The position numbers were made by a program, and so were the translations under genes. Positions 55,864 to 64,000 of a stretch of DNA of 64,000 bases are shown piece after piece. The stretch lies in assembly GCF_000733935.1 (NCBI RefSeq), contig NZ_JPON01000001.1:2526501-2590500 (forward strand). Direction: 5' to 3'. How positions within the stretch are numbered: position 1 is the first letter of the stretch; the number at the start of each line of letters is the position of its first letter. The notes under the pieces were generated by a model, which saw nothing but the letters and a program-made list of their open reading frames with translations, was not told the DNA's origin and did not search any database. Source of the DNA: Methylomarinum vadi (GTDB taxonomy: Bacteria; Pseudomonadota; Gammaproteobacteria; Methylococcales; Methylomonadaceae).

Positions 55864-57650
55864 ATTTAGCGGAATTCCATTTTATCCGGCCCTATTGGTT
55901 GTTGGCCCTGCTGCCAGCCATTGCGCTGATCGCATTGGAAATGAGAAACCGGCTCAAGCGCGGCAACTGGGGCGAAGTCTGCGATGAGGCCCTGCTGCCT
56001 TATATTTTGCAGGACAAGGCGGTGCGGCAAAGCCGCTGGCCGTTGACGGCCGCCGCTGCGGCCGCGCTGTTAAGCATCTTCGCCTTGGCCGGCCCGACCT
56101 GGGAGCGCCTGCCGTCGCCGGTCTTCCGCAACGACGCGGGACTGGTGATCGCTCTGGACCTGTCGCGCTCGATGAATGCCGCCGACATCCGTCCCAGCCG
56201 TTTAATCCGGGCCCGTTATAAAATCGCCGATATTCTGAAGCAACGTAAAGACGGGCAAACCGCGTTACTGGTCTATGCCGGCGACGCCTTCACCGTCACG
56301 CCGCTGACCGAGGATAACGCGACCATTGCCAACCAGTTGAATGCGCTAAGAAGCGATATCATGCCGAGCCGTGGCAGCAACACGATGGCCGCCTTGCGCC
56401 TGGGGGTAAACCTGCTCAAGCAGGGCGGTCTGCGCCAAGGGGAGATATTATTAATCACCGATGGCGTCGACGAGAACACGATCGAGCAAGCCTCCGAGCT
56501 GTTGGGCCCTTATCGGTTATCGGTGTTGGGGGTGGGCACGGCGGAAGGCGCTCCGATCAAGGCCGCTACGGGCGGCTTTGTCAAGGACGCCGAAGGCAAT
56601 ATCGTCGTGCCTAAATTACAAGCCAGCCGCCTGGCAAAATTGGCCGCCGCGGGCGGCGGCAGCTATCGCAACATCAGTAATGACGATAGCGACCTGAAAG
56701 CCTTGCTCGCCGCCGTCGATCGTCCAACTACCGAGTCGGACAAGGAAGATAACGCGCTGAAACTGGAACAATGGGACGAAAAAGGCCCTTGGCTATTGCT
56801 GTTGGTGCTGCCGCTGGCGGCTCTTTGTTTCCGCAAGGGCTTGCTGGGCATCGTTTTGATCCTGCTGTTGCCCTATTCGCAACCCAGTCATGCCCTGGAA
56901 TGGCGCGATCTGTGGCAAACCCAAAACCAACAGGCGCAACAGGCCTTCCACCAGCAGAAATTCGAACAGGCCGCCGAACAGTTTCAATCACCGCAATGGA
57001 AGGCCGCCGCGCAATACAAGGCCGGCCAATACCAACAAGCGGCGAAAACCCTGCAAACCGTCGACACCGCCGAGGGCCATTACAACCGCGGTAACGCGCT
57101 GGCCAAGGCCGGCCAACTGCAACAGGCGCTGGAGGCCTATCGGCAGGCCTTAAAGCTCGACCCTGACAACGAAGACGCCAAATACAACAAGGAATTGGTC
57201 GAACAGGCGCTGCAACAACAGCAACAGCAAAACCAGCCGCAATCGGGCGAAGACAGCCGGCAATCCGATCGGCAACAAAACCGACAAGACCAACAAGGTG
57301 AGTCTTCCGAACAACAAGACGAGCAAAAACAAGATCAAGGGCAAGAACAGCAAAGCGATTCCGCAAACGCCGAGCGACAACCGTCCGAATCGTCCGAACA
57401 AAATGAACAGGATACCAACCCCGAAGCACAAAGCGCGGAACAAATGGACCAGCAAGCCGAACAACCCGACGAAGCGGAAGCACAGCAACAACAGCCCGCG
57501 CCGCAAACGCCGATGGACGAAAGCGAACAAGCCAGCGAACAATGGCTGAAGCGCATTCCCGACGATCCCTCCGGGCTGCTGAAACGCAAATTCAGATATC
57601 AATACGGCCAGCGCGGCCGCAAACAATCATCACAGGATCAGTCATGGTAA
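55860..57650 (+). CDS. BatB-BatC fusion (VWA and TPR) with a Gln-rich tail
   Basis: A 596-residue protein uniting two functions that are separate genes in some bacteria. Its BatB part has two N-terminal spans, a VWA domain with DLSRSMNAADI as metal site and a late span (about 315-335). The BatC part has TPR repeats (about 355-460, with HYNRGNALAKAGQLQQALEA). The last 130 residues are low-complexity, Gln/Glu/Asp/Ser-rich (QQQQQQ and similar), ending KRKFRYQYGQRGRKQ. It overlaps batA by 4 and batD by 7 bases. Confidence 0.9.
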   Translation: MNLAEFHFIRPYWLLALLPAIALIALEMRNRLKRGNWGEVCDEALLPYILQDKAVRQSRWPLTAAAAAALLSIFALAGPTWERLPSPVFRNDAGLVIALDLSRSMNAADIRPSRLIRARYKIADILKQRKDGQTALLVYAGDAFTVTPLTEDNATIANQLNALRSDIMPSRGSNTMAALRLGVNLLKQGGLRQGEILLITDGVDENTIEQASELLGPYRLSVLGVGTAEGAPIKAATGGFVKDAEGNIVVPKLQASRLAKLAAAGGGSYRNISNDDSDLKALLAAVDRPTTESDKEDNALKLEQWDEKGPWLLLLVLPLAALCFRKGLLGIVLILLLPYSQPSHALEWRDLWQTQNQQAQQAFHQQKFEQAAEQFQSPQWKAAAQYKAGQYQQAAKTLQTVDTAEGHYNRGNALAKAGQLQQALEAYRQALKLDPDNEDAKYNKELVEQALQQQQQQNQPQSGEDSRQSDRQQNRQDQQGESSEQQDEQKQDQGQEQQSDSANAERQPSESSEQNEQDTNPEAQSAEQMDQQAEQPDEAEAQQQQPAPQTPMDESEQASEQWLKRIPDDPSGLLKRKFRYQYGQRGRKQSSQDQSW

Positions 57651-59389
57651 ACATCACTGAGTTGGCACTGCCGTTTATGACTCGTCAAGCACTCCCTGTT
57701 AACAAAAAGACTGGCGTTACAAGCGCCTTAAGGTTTATCGCGGCCGTCATATTGACCCTGCTGTGCGGCTCCCTAGCGCAAGCCGCCGAGATAGACGTTT
57801 CCGTCGACCGCAACCCGGTCAGCATCAATGATTCGTTTCAATTGACCTTCACCGCCAGCGAGACGCCCGACGACGACCCCGATTTCTCGCCGTTGGAACA
57901 CGACTTCGACATCATTAATCAACAGCAAAGCTCGCAATCTTCCTGGATCAACGGCAGCTTCAGCAAAACGGTTCAATGGACTTTGACGGTGATGGCTAAA
58001 CACACCGGCAGGCTATTGGTGCCGGTTATCCGTTTCGGCAGCGACAGCACGCGACCGCTGACGCTTACGGTCACCGAGGCCGATACCGCCCACAACAGCA
58101 ATGACGAATTATTTCTCGAAGTGGAAGCGACGCCGGAACAACCTTATGTGCAAGCACAAGTCATTTACACCTTGCGCTTTTACCGCCGGGTGCAAATCAC
58201 CCAGGCCAGCCTCAACGACCCGGAGGCGGATAATGCCGTCGTGGAAAAACTGACCGAAGACAGCAATTACAACACCCGCATCAACGGCGTCGCCTATGCC
58301 GTGACCGAGCGTAAATACGCCATCTTTCCGCAGCAAAGCGGTCAATTGACCATACCGCCCTTGGTATTGACCGCGCAAGTGGTCAGCGATGCCAGCTCCC
58401 GCTTTAACGGTTTTTTCAGTTCCCAAGTTACCAAAACCAAGCGCATTACCTCAAGGCCGGTTAGCCTCAATGTGCTGCCGGCGCCAATCAGCGCCAAGGG
58501 GATATGGCTGCCGGCCGAGCAGGTCCATGTGGAACAGCAATGGTCCAACGATAACTTGCAAGTCAAGGTCGGCGAACCGTTGACCCGCACACTGACGCTG
58601 CTGGCCAAAGGCTCGACCGTCGGGCAATTGCCGGAACTGTGGAGCGGTAAGGACATCGACCAAGTCAAAAGCTATCCCGATCAACCTACGTTGAAGGAGA
58701 AGAAATCCAGCGAAGGGGTGATTGCTTTCCGCGAGGAAAAAATCGCCTTTATTCCCTCCCGGCCCGGCACTTACCAATTACCGGCCATCGACATTCCCTG
58801 GTTCAACACGAAGACGCAAAAAATGGAAACGGCCCGGATTCCTTCCGTCACTTTGACCGCGATCGCGAGCACCGCAGCCGTTGCGTCCCCCCCGCAGGCA
58901 GCGCCACCGCAAGCCGCGCTGCCGCAACCTGTCGCACTTTCTCCGCAATCGGCGTCCGCCAACGACTTGTGGATGTGGCTGGCCATCTTTTTCGGCAGCG
59001 GCTGGCTGCTGACGCTGCTTTTCTTGTTGTATCGGCATCTGCGCAAAACTCCCGAGAAAGAAGCGCCTGTCGACCGCAAACAAATCCTGTTGAAAGACAT
59101 TAATAAAGCGCTTAAAGAGGCTTGCCGGAAAAACGATCCGCAAGCCGCCAAACAGGCTTTGTTGCAATGGGGAAAAATCCAGTTCAGCGCCAACAGCCTG
59201 GGCGCCATCGCACCGTTTTGCGAAGCCCGCCTGCGTGACGAAATTCTGCGTCTGAACCAGTATTTATATGCGGCGGAAAACAGCGCATGGGATGGCAAAA
59301 GACTCTTTCAGACCTTCGCCGAGCACAATGCGCGTAAGCAGATTAAGCAACCGGTTGAGGACGAACTGGAACCGTTGTTTCGGGTTTAG
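57644..59389 (+). CDS. BatD-like protein
   Basis: A 581-residue exported membrane protein. After a signal peptide with an unusually long N-region (hydrophobic core about 29-45), it has the BatD beta-sandwich repeats (about 50-420) starting AEIDVSVDRNPVSINDSFQL, one membrane span near 445-465, and a cytoplasmic helical tail with MxR-like DUF4381-type features. An Ala/Pro-rich spacer precedes the span. It completes the moxR-DUF58-DUF4381-batA-batBC-batD cluster. Confidence 0.9.
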   Translation: MVNITELALPFMTRQALPVNKKTGVTSALRFIAAVILTLLCGSLAQAAEIDVSVDRNPVSINDSFQLTFTASETPDDDPDFSPLEHDFDIINQQQSSQSSWINGSFSKTVQWTLTVMAKHTGRLLVPVIRFGSDSTRPLTLTVTEADTAHNSNDELFLEVEATPEQPYVQAQVIYTLRFYRRVQITQASLNDPEADNAVVEKLTEDSNYNTRINGVAYAVTERKYAIFPQQSGQLTIPPLVLTAQVVSDASSRFNGFFSSQVTKTKRITSRPVSLNVLPAPISAKGIWLPAEQVHVEQQWSNDNLQVKVGEPLTRTLTLLAKGSTVGQLPELWSGKDIDQVKSYPDQPTLKEKKSSEGVIAFREEKIAFIPSRPGTYQLPAIDIPWFNTKTQKMETARIPSVTLTAIASTAAVASPPQAAPPQAALPQPVALSPQSASANDLWMWLAIFFGSGWLLTLLFLLYRHLRKTPEKEAPVDRKQILLKDINKALKEACRKNDPQAAKQALLQWGKIQFSANSLGAIAPFCEARLRDEILRLNQYLYAAENSAWDGKRLFQTFAEHNARKQIKQPVEDELEPLFRV

Positions 59390-59449
59390 CACAACGCCAC
59401 TTTGGTACCAACGTCAGCGTGTCAACATCATAGCGTCATATAGGAAATG

Positions 59450-59494
59450 ATGGGTGACGATAATCGTTTTGCCGTGATCGTCACCCATTTCTTT
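59450..59494. terminator. Bidirectional hairpin between convergent genes
   Basis: ATGGGTGACGAT (59450-59461) pairs perfectly with ATCGTCACCCAT (59477-59488), followed by TTCTTT on the plus strand. It lies between batD and the convergent small exported protein and probably ends both transcripts. Confidence 0.7.
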
Positions 59495-59505
59495 AAGTCT
59501 CGAGG

Positions 59506-59937
59506 TTAAAATCTTGGCCAACTTTGTCTGGAAGACCAGGCGACAGGTCCTTTGTCTCTTCGAAAGTGGTCGTGTTCTCCACGAAAATGCCGAGCATATC
59601 TATCATTATTTTTCAGTTTTTGAATATGGCCGCTGGCTTTGTCCAAGTGCGCCATAATTTTTCTTCTTTCGCCATGACTCAGCCAGCGTTGTTGTCGCAG
59701 GCGGGCGATCCGTTTGTCGATGCGGCGATGTTCGCGTTTTAATTTTTTCGCCTCCCACCGCGTCAAATCACCCATCTGAATTCCTTTTTCTATTCTAAAA
59801 TATTGGCGATCCAAACGTTTTGCCACTTTATTCCAAAAATGATTTACTCGGAAAGTTCTATCATGCTGCCATCCCCAATCGGCATGAGCTGCATATGGAA
59901 AAACTATTAAACTGATGATTACAAGCATTCTTTTCAT
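59506..59937 (-). CDS. Small exported basic protein
   Basis: A 143-residue protein with a signal peptide (MKRMLVIISLIVFPYAAHAD) and a strongly basic, Arg/His/Lys-rich helical mature part. It contains a repeated pattern IEKGIQMGDLTRWEAKKLKR and IDKRIARLRQQRWLSHGERR, like two copies of a helix-turn-helix unit that also occurs in other periplasmic proteins. No enzymatic motif is seen. It is convergent with batD and divergent from the CarS-like gene. Confidence 0.72.
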   Translation of the reverse strand: MKRMLVIISLIVFPYAAHADWGWQHDRTFRVNHFWNKVAKRLDRQYFRIEKGIQMGDLTRWEAKKLKREHRRIDKRIARLRQQRWLSHGERRKIMAHLDKASGHIQKLKNNDRYARHFRGEHDHFRRDKGPVAWSSRQSWPRF

Positions 59938-60138
59938 TTCTGTCTCCTGCTGTTACCAGCATTTTCAAAGTCGGCTACAGATTAACGGAAGCATGCTGAA
60001 TCATTACTGAACATCGTTTAATTTAATGAGTAAACCTGACTCCTAGGTTTAAAGATTTGGTTAATTAGGAAATATAGTTTTCTTAGATTCTAATTTTGAA
60101 CATGTAATAATTCGTCCACATTGCCGAGATAATCAGTC

Positions 60139-60642
60139 ATGGAGTTCTTTTCATCATTTTGGCAGAGTATCGGCAGGCATTTAATTTTGCTTGCGATTGC
60201 TAATGGTGCACCGGTATTTTTCCGGAATGTATTCGGTCCACGGTTTGCCTGGCCGATTGATTTAGGCCACAGTTTCATCGATAAACGCCCATTATTAGGC
60301 CATAGCAAAACCTGGCGCGGTCTTTTTTCGTCAATCTTGTTAACGTCTCTCTTGGCGCCTTCACTCGGATTGCCGATTTCACTTGGAGCTCTATTCGGGA
60401 TATTAGCCATGTCGGGCGATTTGCTATCGAGTTTTATCAAACGCCGCCTTGGGTATGAGGCAAGTAGCCGTTTTCGTTTACTTGATACGATTCCTGAGTC
60501 GCTTTTCCCCATGTTTTTTTTACGGGAACAATTGGGAGTGACGATCACGGAAATCATTCTAATCGTCATACTTTTTTTCACTTTGGAGGTCATTCTCTCA
60601 CCGCTGCTTTATCGCTTACATATCCGTAACCGCCCCTATTAA
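60139..60642 (+). CDS. CDP-archaeol synthase family (CarS/DUF46) protein
   Basis: A 167-residue membrane protein of the CarS family, related to CdsA. It has four or five spans and the family motifs FGPRFAWPIDLGHSFID, LLGHSKTWRG and GILAMSGDLLSSFIKRR. CarS makes CDP-activated lipids in archaea; bacterial members have no settled substrate. It begins a three-gene plus-strand run with an EEP hydrolase and a CDP-alcohol phosphatidyltransferase, so a phospholipid route is likely. Confidence 0.85.
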   Translation: MEFFSSFWQSIGRHLILLAIANGAPVFFRNVFGPRFAWPIDLGHSFIDKRPLLGHSKTWRGLFSSILLTSLLAPSLGLPISLGALFGILAMSGDLLSSFIKRRLGYEASSRFRLLDTIPESLFPMFFLREQLGVTITEIILIVILFFTLEVILSPLLYRLHIRNRPY

Positions 60643-60706
60643 GGGCGGCGCACCAAGTAGCAATCTGCTACATTTAATGAATCACTACTCAGTTTATGAA
60701 AAATAA

Positions 60707-61459
60707 ATGCAGGACAATCAATTACGTGTTTTAACCTATAACATCCACAAGGGCTTCAGTTGCAGTAATCGCCATTTTATCTTGCACCAGATGCGGGAAG
60801 CCTTGGTGCAAACGGATGCGGATATTCTATTTTTTCAGGAAATGCAGGGAGAGCATAAAGAACATGAAGAAAAACATCGTAACTGGCCGGAATGCTCCCA
60901 TTCGGAATTTCTTGCCGAAGAAGTTTGGCCGCATTTCGCTTACGCCAAGAATGCCGTCTATAGCGTTGGCCATCACGGCAACGCCATACTCAGTAAATAT
61001 CCCTTAACAAGCTGGGAAAATATCAATGTTTCTCCATTCACCTGGGCCAGCCGCAGTTTGCTACATGGAGTTATTGAATTGCCTCAGCTTGCACAAGAAT
61101 TACACGTGATATGCATTCACTTGGGGCTGATTGGCATGGAGCGCAGGCGCCAATTCGGTTTGTTATGTCAGCGCATCGATGAACATGTACCGCATGAGGC
61201 ACCCCTGATCGTTGCGGGCGATTTCAATGACTGGACCGGTCAGGCTGAAAAAAGGTTTTATCAGCATCTGGGACTGAAAGAAGCCTATCGTTCCCAGCAT
61301 AAACGTTATGCCAGAACGTTCCCCACCTGGCTGCCGCTGTTGCAGATGGATAGAATTTATTTCCGCGGCTTGCAGTTACAATTCTGTGATCGTCTAACTC
61401 AGGAACCGTGGAATCGCTTGTCCGATCATATTCCCTTGCTGGCCGGTTTTGCGCTATGA
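60707..61459 (+). CDS. Endonuclease/exonuclease/phosphatase family protein
   Basis: A 250-residue cytoplasmic protein of the EEP superfamily. Motifs: RVLTYNIHKGF at the start, ILFFQEMQG with the catalytic Glu, ICIHLGL, IVAGDFNDWTG and RLSDHIPLLAGF with the catalytic His. EEP enzymes hydrolyse phosphodiesters in nucleic acids or lipid headgroups. Its TGA overlaps the ATG of the CDP-alcohol phosphatidyltransferase gene, which favours a lipid-linked substrate. Confidence 0.9.
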   Translation: MQDNQLRVLTYNIHKGFSCSNRHFILHQMREALVQTDADILFFQEMQGEHKEHEEKHRNWPECSHSEFLAEEVWPHFAYAKNAVYSVGHHGNAILSKYPLTSWENINVSPFTWASRSLLHGVIELPQLAQELHVICIHLGLIGMERRRQFGLLCQRIDEHVPHEAPLIVAGDFNDWTGQAEKRFYQHLGLKEAYRSQHKRYARTFPTWLPLLQMDRIYFRGLQLQFCDRLTQEPWNRLSDHIPLLAGFAL

Positions 61460-62049
61460 AAACCTATGCCTTCAAACAATTACTAACACTACCCAATTTA
61501 TTGACCAGCTTTCGTTTCGTCAGCGCGCCCATATTACTGGGTTTGGCATGGCATGGTTATGAACAGGGTTTTTTATTGCTTTTGATGATCACTTTTCTGA
61601 CCGATGTGCTCGATGGAATGGCGGCCAGAATGCTTGACCAGGAAAGCGAATTGGGTGCCTTACTCGATACTTGGGGAGATTTGCTGATTTATACCACGAT
61701 CGCGTTGAGTTCGTGGCAATTATGGCCTGAATTGATGCAACGCGAATTGCTGTTCGCCAGTATGGTCATTATCAGTTATTTGTTGCCATCCATAGTCGGT
61801 ATTGCCAAATTCCACGCCTTTCCCAGTTACCATACGTGGTTGGTTAAAGTGGCGGTGGCGTGCATGGGTTGTTCGTTTTTCTTGCTGGTATTGTTCGATA
61901 TCTCCTGGGCGTTCCGCCTGGCGGCGGTATTGTGTGTATTGGCCGCCGGCGAGGAAATCGCCATCAGTTGCATACTGCCGGATTTACGTTCCAACGTTAA
62001 GTCTTTTTGGCATGTCAAACGACAACTGGCATATACCTCAAAAAACTAA
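61456..62049 (+). CDS. CDP-alcohol phosphatidyltransferase family protein
   Basis: A 197-residue inner-membrane enzyme with about six spans. The full signature DxxDGxxARx8GxxxDxxxD is present from DVLDGMAARMLD to GALLDTWGD. It should swap CMP of a CDP-lipid for an alcohol headgroup. The acceptor is not clear; it is shorter and more divergent than PgsA or PssA. It is coupled to the EEP gene by an ATGA overlap. Confidence 0.92.
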   Translation: MKTYAFKQLLTLPNLLTSFRFVSAPILLGLAWHGYEQGFLLLLMITFLTDVLDGMAARMLDQESELGALLDTWGDLLIYTTIALSSWQLWPELMQRELLFASMVIISYLLPSIVGIAKFHAFPSYHTWLVKVAVACMGCSFFLLVLFDISWAFRLAAVLCVLAAGEEIAISCILPDLRSNVKSFWHVKRQLAYTSKN

Positions 62050-62209
62050 CGACGCATTCTGTGTTTTACTGCTCGACAATGGACATGCTAAACATGCTCC
62101 AAGGCGATATCTCTTTGTAAAAAATCTTCGATTGCATGGGAATCGCTGAAATTACCATAAGCCAACAATAACTTCGCATAAACCGATTCCAAAGACATGT
62201 TCCAGAGCA

Positions 62210-63100
62210 TTATCGCCCCCGCGCCAACAATTCTTGCGTACTCCGATAAAGCTCGGGATGCTCCAACGCCGGCGCGAGATAAACGGCTTTTCCCTGCTGG
62301 CGACATTTGTCGATAAACTCCGGCAAACTATATCGATTGCCGAAATCTCGGGATGAGCAGGCCGTACCGGAATGATAAAGATCGTGCAGCACCGCAGCGA
62401 CTCCGTTTAGGTTAATATGAGAATAATCCAACCCAGGGTAGGGGCGCAACAATATTATCGAACTGGAGAACTTCGCATTCAATGTTATTTTGACGCAATT
62501 ACTTCGCTCTATTTCATGTAATTGGGTAAATCGGCCGTGCTCGAATTGCATGAAAGGGCGCGATTGCACACTGACGAAATCGCCGCTTAACTGTAAGGAA
62601 GAGGCCAATCTGGTAGCAATGTGAACCCACATGTGCTGTCCCGGATTTTTATAAGGAACCCACACGCCCCTCGGCTGTTGCTGGACGATATACTCCACCG
62701 CACAGATAAAATTGTCCAATCCGTTAGCATCGGGATGACCTAAAGGATGATTGCTGGAAACCAGCAGCAGCGGAATTTCCAGACTATTGAAATACAATCC
62801 CAAGGCCGCGGCCGTGAAGGCCAATGTATCGGTTCCGTGGGTTACAATGACACCGTCGTACTGATCCGGGTTTTCCGCCTCGATAGCACCGATCAATCTG
62901 TTCCATACAGAAGGGTGCAAATTTTCGCTCAACAGCTGCAGCGGCTGCGAAATTTTGAAACTGACTGTGTCTACTCCGATGTAACTCCGTTCGAATGATT
63001 CAATAAGCTTGAAACGCGCTTGATTTGATGTGTCAATCGTACCCTGGTCGCTGCTGGAGCCGATGGTTCCCCCGGTAAAAACAAGCAGAATCTTCTTCAT
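62210..63100 (-). CDS. Asparaginase (type I-like)
   Basis: A 296-residue cytoplasmic enzyme with LLVFTGGTIGSSSDQGT (first active-site Thr) and VIVTHGTDTLAFTAAAL (second active-site Thr-Asp) near residue 90. The start MKKILLVFTGG is at 63100; the frame is open far upstream without family similarity. It hydrolyses L-asparagine to aspartate. It lies divergent from folA, and the 49-base gap leaves little room for two promoters. Confidence 0.9.
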   Translation of the reverse strand: MKKILLVFTGGTIGSSSDQGTIDTSNQARFKLIESFERSYIGVDTVSFKISQPLQLLSENLHPSVWNRLIGAIEAENPDQYDGVIVTHGTDTLAFTAAALGLYFNSLEIPLLLVSSNHPLGHPDANGLDNFICAVEYIVQQQPRGVWVPYKNPGQHMWVHIATRLASSLQLSGDFVSVQSRPFMQFEHGRFTQLHEIERSNCVKITLNAKFSSSIILLRPYPGLDYSHINLNGVAAVLHDLYHSGTACSSRDFGNRYSLPEFIDKCRQQGKAVYLAPALEHPELYRSTQELLARGR

Positions 63101-63149
63101 TATTTTAGGTATGATGTGCAATCGAAATATAAGCATCATAAACGAAAAT

Positions 63150-63674
63150 ATGAAAATATCACTCATCGTCGCGATGGCCAGCAACCGAGTCATCGGCGTG
63201 GACAATAAAATGCCCTGGCATCTATCGGCCGATTTAAAAAAATTCAAACGAATCACCATGGGGTCTCCCATTTTAATGGGCAGAAAGACCTTCGAATCGA
63301 TCGGCCGTCCATTGCCCGGCCGGCGCAATGTCATCATCAGCCGCAATCCCGCTTATCGCCAGGAAGGCTGCGAGGTTTTCAACGATCTGAACCAAGCTCT
63401 TAGCAGTTGCGGCGATGCCGAAGAAATATTTGTCATCGGTGGTGCCAAACTTTACAAAACCTTGTTACCGCGCGCGGACTATTTGTATTTGACCGAAATC
63501 AACCAGGAATTTGCCGGCGACACACTGTTCCCCGAGTTCGATAGACAAGATTGGCGTGAAATTGACAGAGAAGATATCGCCGATGATCCGACGGTGGATT
63601 TTTCCTACAGCTTCATCAAACTGGAAAAAATCGATGTTGGCGAGGAATATGCCTATAAAGACGTTGGCTGTTGA
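63150..63674 (+). CDS. folA: Dihydrofolate reductase
   Basis: DHFR reduces dihydrofolate with NADPH. The 174-residue protein has VAMASNRVIGVDNKMPWHLS with the catalytic Asp in SADLKKFKRIT, MGRKTFESIGRPLPGRRNVI and FVIGGAKLYKTLLPRADYLY. The start is the ATG at 63150; an earlier in-frame ATG lies within the asparaginase gene. Usual length is 160-170, so it is complete. Confidence 0.95.
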   Translation: MKISLIVAMASNRVIGVDNKMPWHLSADLKKFKRITMGSPILMGRKTFESIGRPLPGRRNVIISRNPAYRQEGCEVFNDLNQALSSCGDAEEIFVIGGAKLYKTLLPRADYLYLTEINQEFAGDTLFPEFDRQDWREIDREDIADDPTVDFSYSFIKLEKIDVGEEYAYKDVGC

Positions 63675-63804
63675 AGGTTGGCAACTTGCAAAACATTGCA
63701 ACTTTATGCGGTCGCGATGTTATTGTTTGATCGAGTAAAAAGGAGTATCGTCGAGAAGCTGATAATAAAAATAAAGTGATAATTCTAATAATAGAGGAAG
63801 GATT

Positions 63805-64000
63805 ATGGCTAACTACAATAACTATAACCGACGCCAATTTCTGCAACACTCAGTATTAGGTGTCGCGGCTTCTGTTTTTCCCAACCTATTATGGGCGCAG
63901 GCTGGATATATCAAAACGTCACCGACACCCGGATTTAATCCGGATGTGGAGATTGAATTTACCTCCCGTCTTGCCCATATACAAATACTAAAAACCGGCC
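63805..64000 (+). CDS. Tat-exported protein, probable multicopper oxidase (partial)
   Basis: The first 65 residues are in view. The start has AGAGGAAG 4 bases upstream. MANYNNYNRRQFLQHSVLGV is a twin-arginine signal, with cleavage likely after WAQA. The following PGFNPDVEIEFTSRLAHIQI resembles the start of CueO-like multicopper oxidases. Copper ligands lie outside the window, so this is a tentative family call. Confidence 0.6.
   Translation, partial: MANYNNYNRRQFLQHSVLGVAASVFPNLLWAQAGYIKTSPTPGFNPDVEIEFTSRLAHIQILKTG

Overview
The window looks like a chromosome segment of a free-living, respiring gammaproteobacterium. The gene order atpIBEFHAGDC-glmU-glmS, a recC-recB pair, a MoxR/Bat aerotolerance cluster and a bacterial phosphorylase-kinase-like GH15 protein beside ftsH would fit a methanotroph-type Methylococcales genome, but that placement is inference from gene content only. 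The backbone is moderately GC-rich. A few stretches, above all 18.7-20.5 kb, are clearly AT-rich and look acquired. I see no tRNA, rRNA, CRISPR array or prophage.

Layout. 0-3.9 kb: recB (partial) and recC, minus strand. 4.2-8.9 kb: a plus-strand envelope-stress-like cluster (a 48-residue lipoprotein, XpaC-like, TelA-like, SPFH/YdjI-like, zinc-ribbon YdjG-like). 9-11.6 kb: an FHA-GGDEF diguanylate cyclase and a Ser/Thr protein kinase. 12-16.7 kb: an accessory stretch with small membrane and exported proteins, a DUF1906 glycoside-hydrolase-like protein, a DUF2235 hydrolase, and a decayed partial copy of the DUF1906 3' end. 16.8-18.4 kb: pgi. 18.4-20.75 kb: an island directly downstream of glmS (the position Tn7-type elements target) with a truncated RayT transposase and its REP hairpin, a HEPN + DUF262 defence-like pair, a well-formed integron attC site and a 58-residue cassette-type ORF whose stop codon lies in attC. 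20.75-31 kb: glmS, glmU and the complete nine-gene F1Fo ATP synthase operon.

31-41 kb: POT peptide transporter, DUF4124 protein, SDR and CPXCG protein in a tight operon; a small exported protein; flavin reductase-nadC; a degenerate HD-GYP protein; ribA and a Lon-like protease; a decayed IS200-type element. 41.7-46.5 kb: an uncommon minus-strand operon with a TolQ/MotA/ZorA-like membrane protein carrying a long coiled coil, a single-span MotB/ZorB-like partner, a membrane-anchored VWA-like protein and a four-span coiled-coil membrane protein. It is the best candidate for an undescribed energised envelope machine. 46.7-51.9 kb: GH15/phosphorylase-kinase-like protein and ftsH.

52.4-59.4 kb: MoxR ATPase, DUF58, DUF4381, BatA, a BatB-BatC fusion and BatD, translationally coupled from DUF58 to BatD. 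59.5-64 kb: a small exported protein, a CDP-archaeol-synthase-family protein with an EEP phosphatase and a CDP-alcohol phosphatidyltransferase (a possible lipid module), asparaginase, folA, and the start of a Tat-exported, probable multicopper oxidase.
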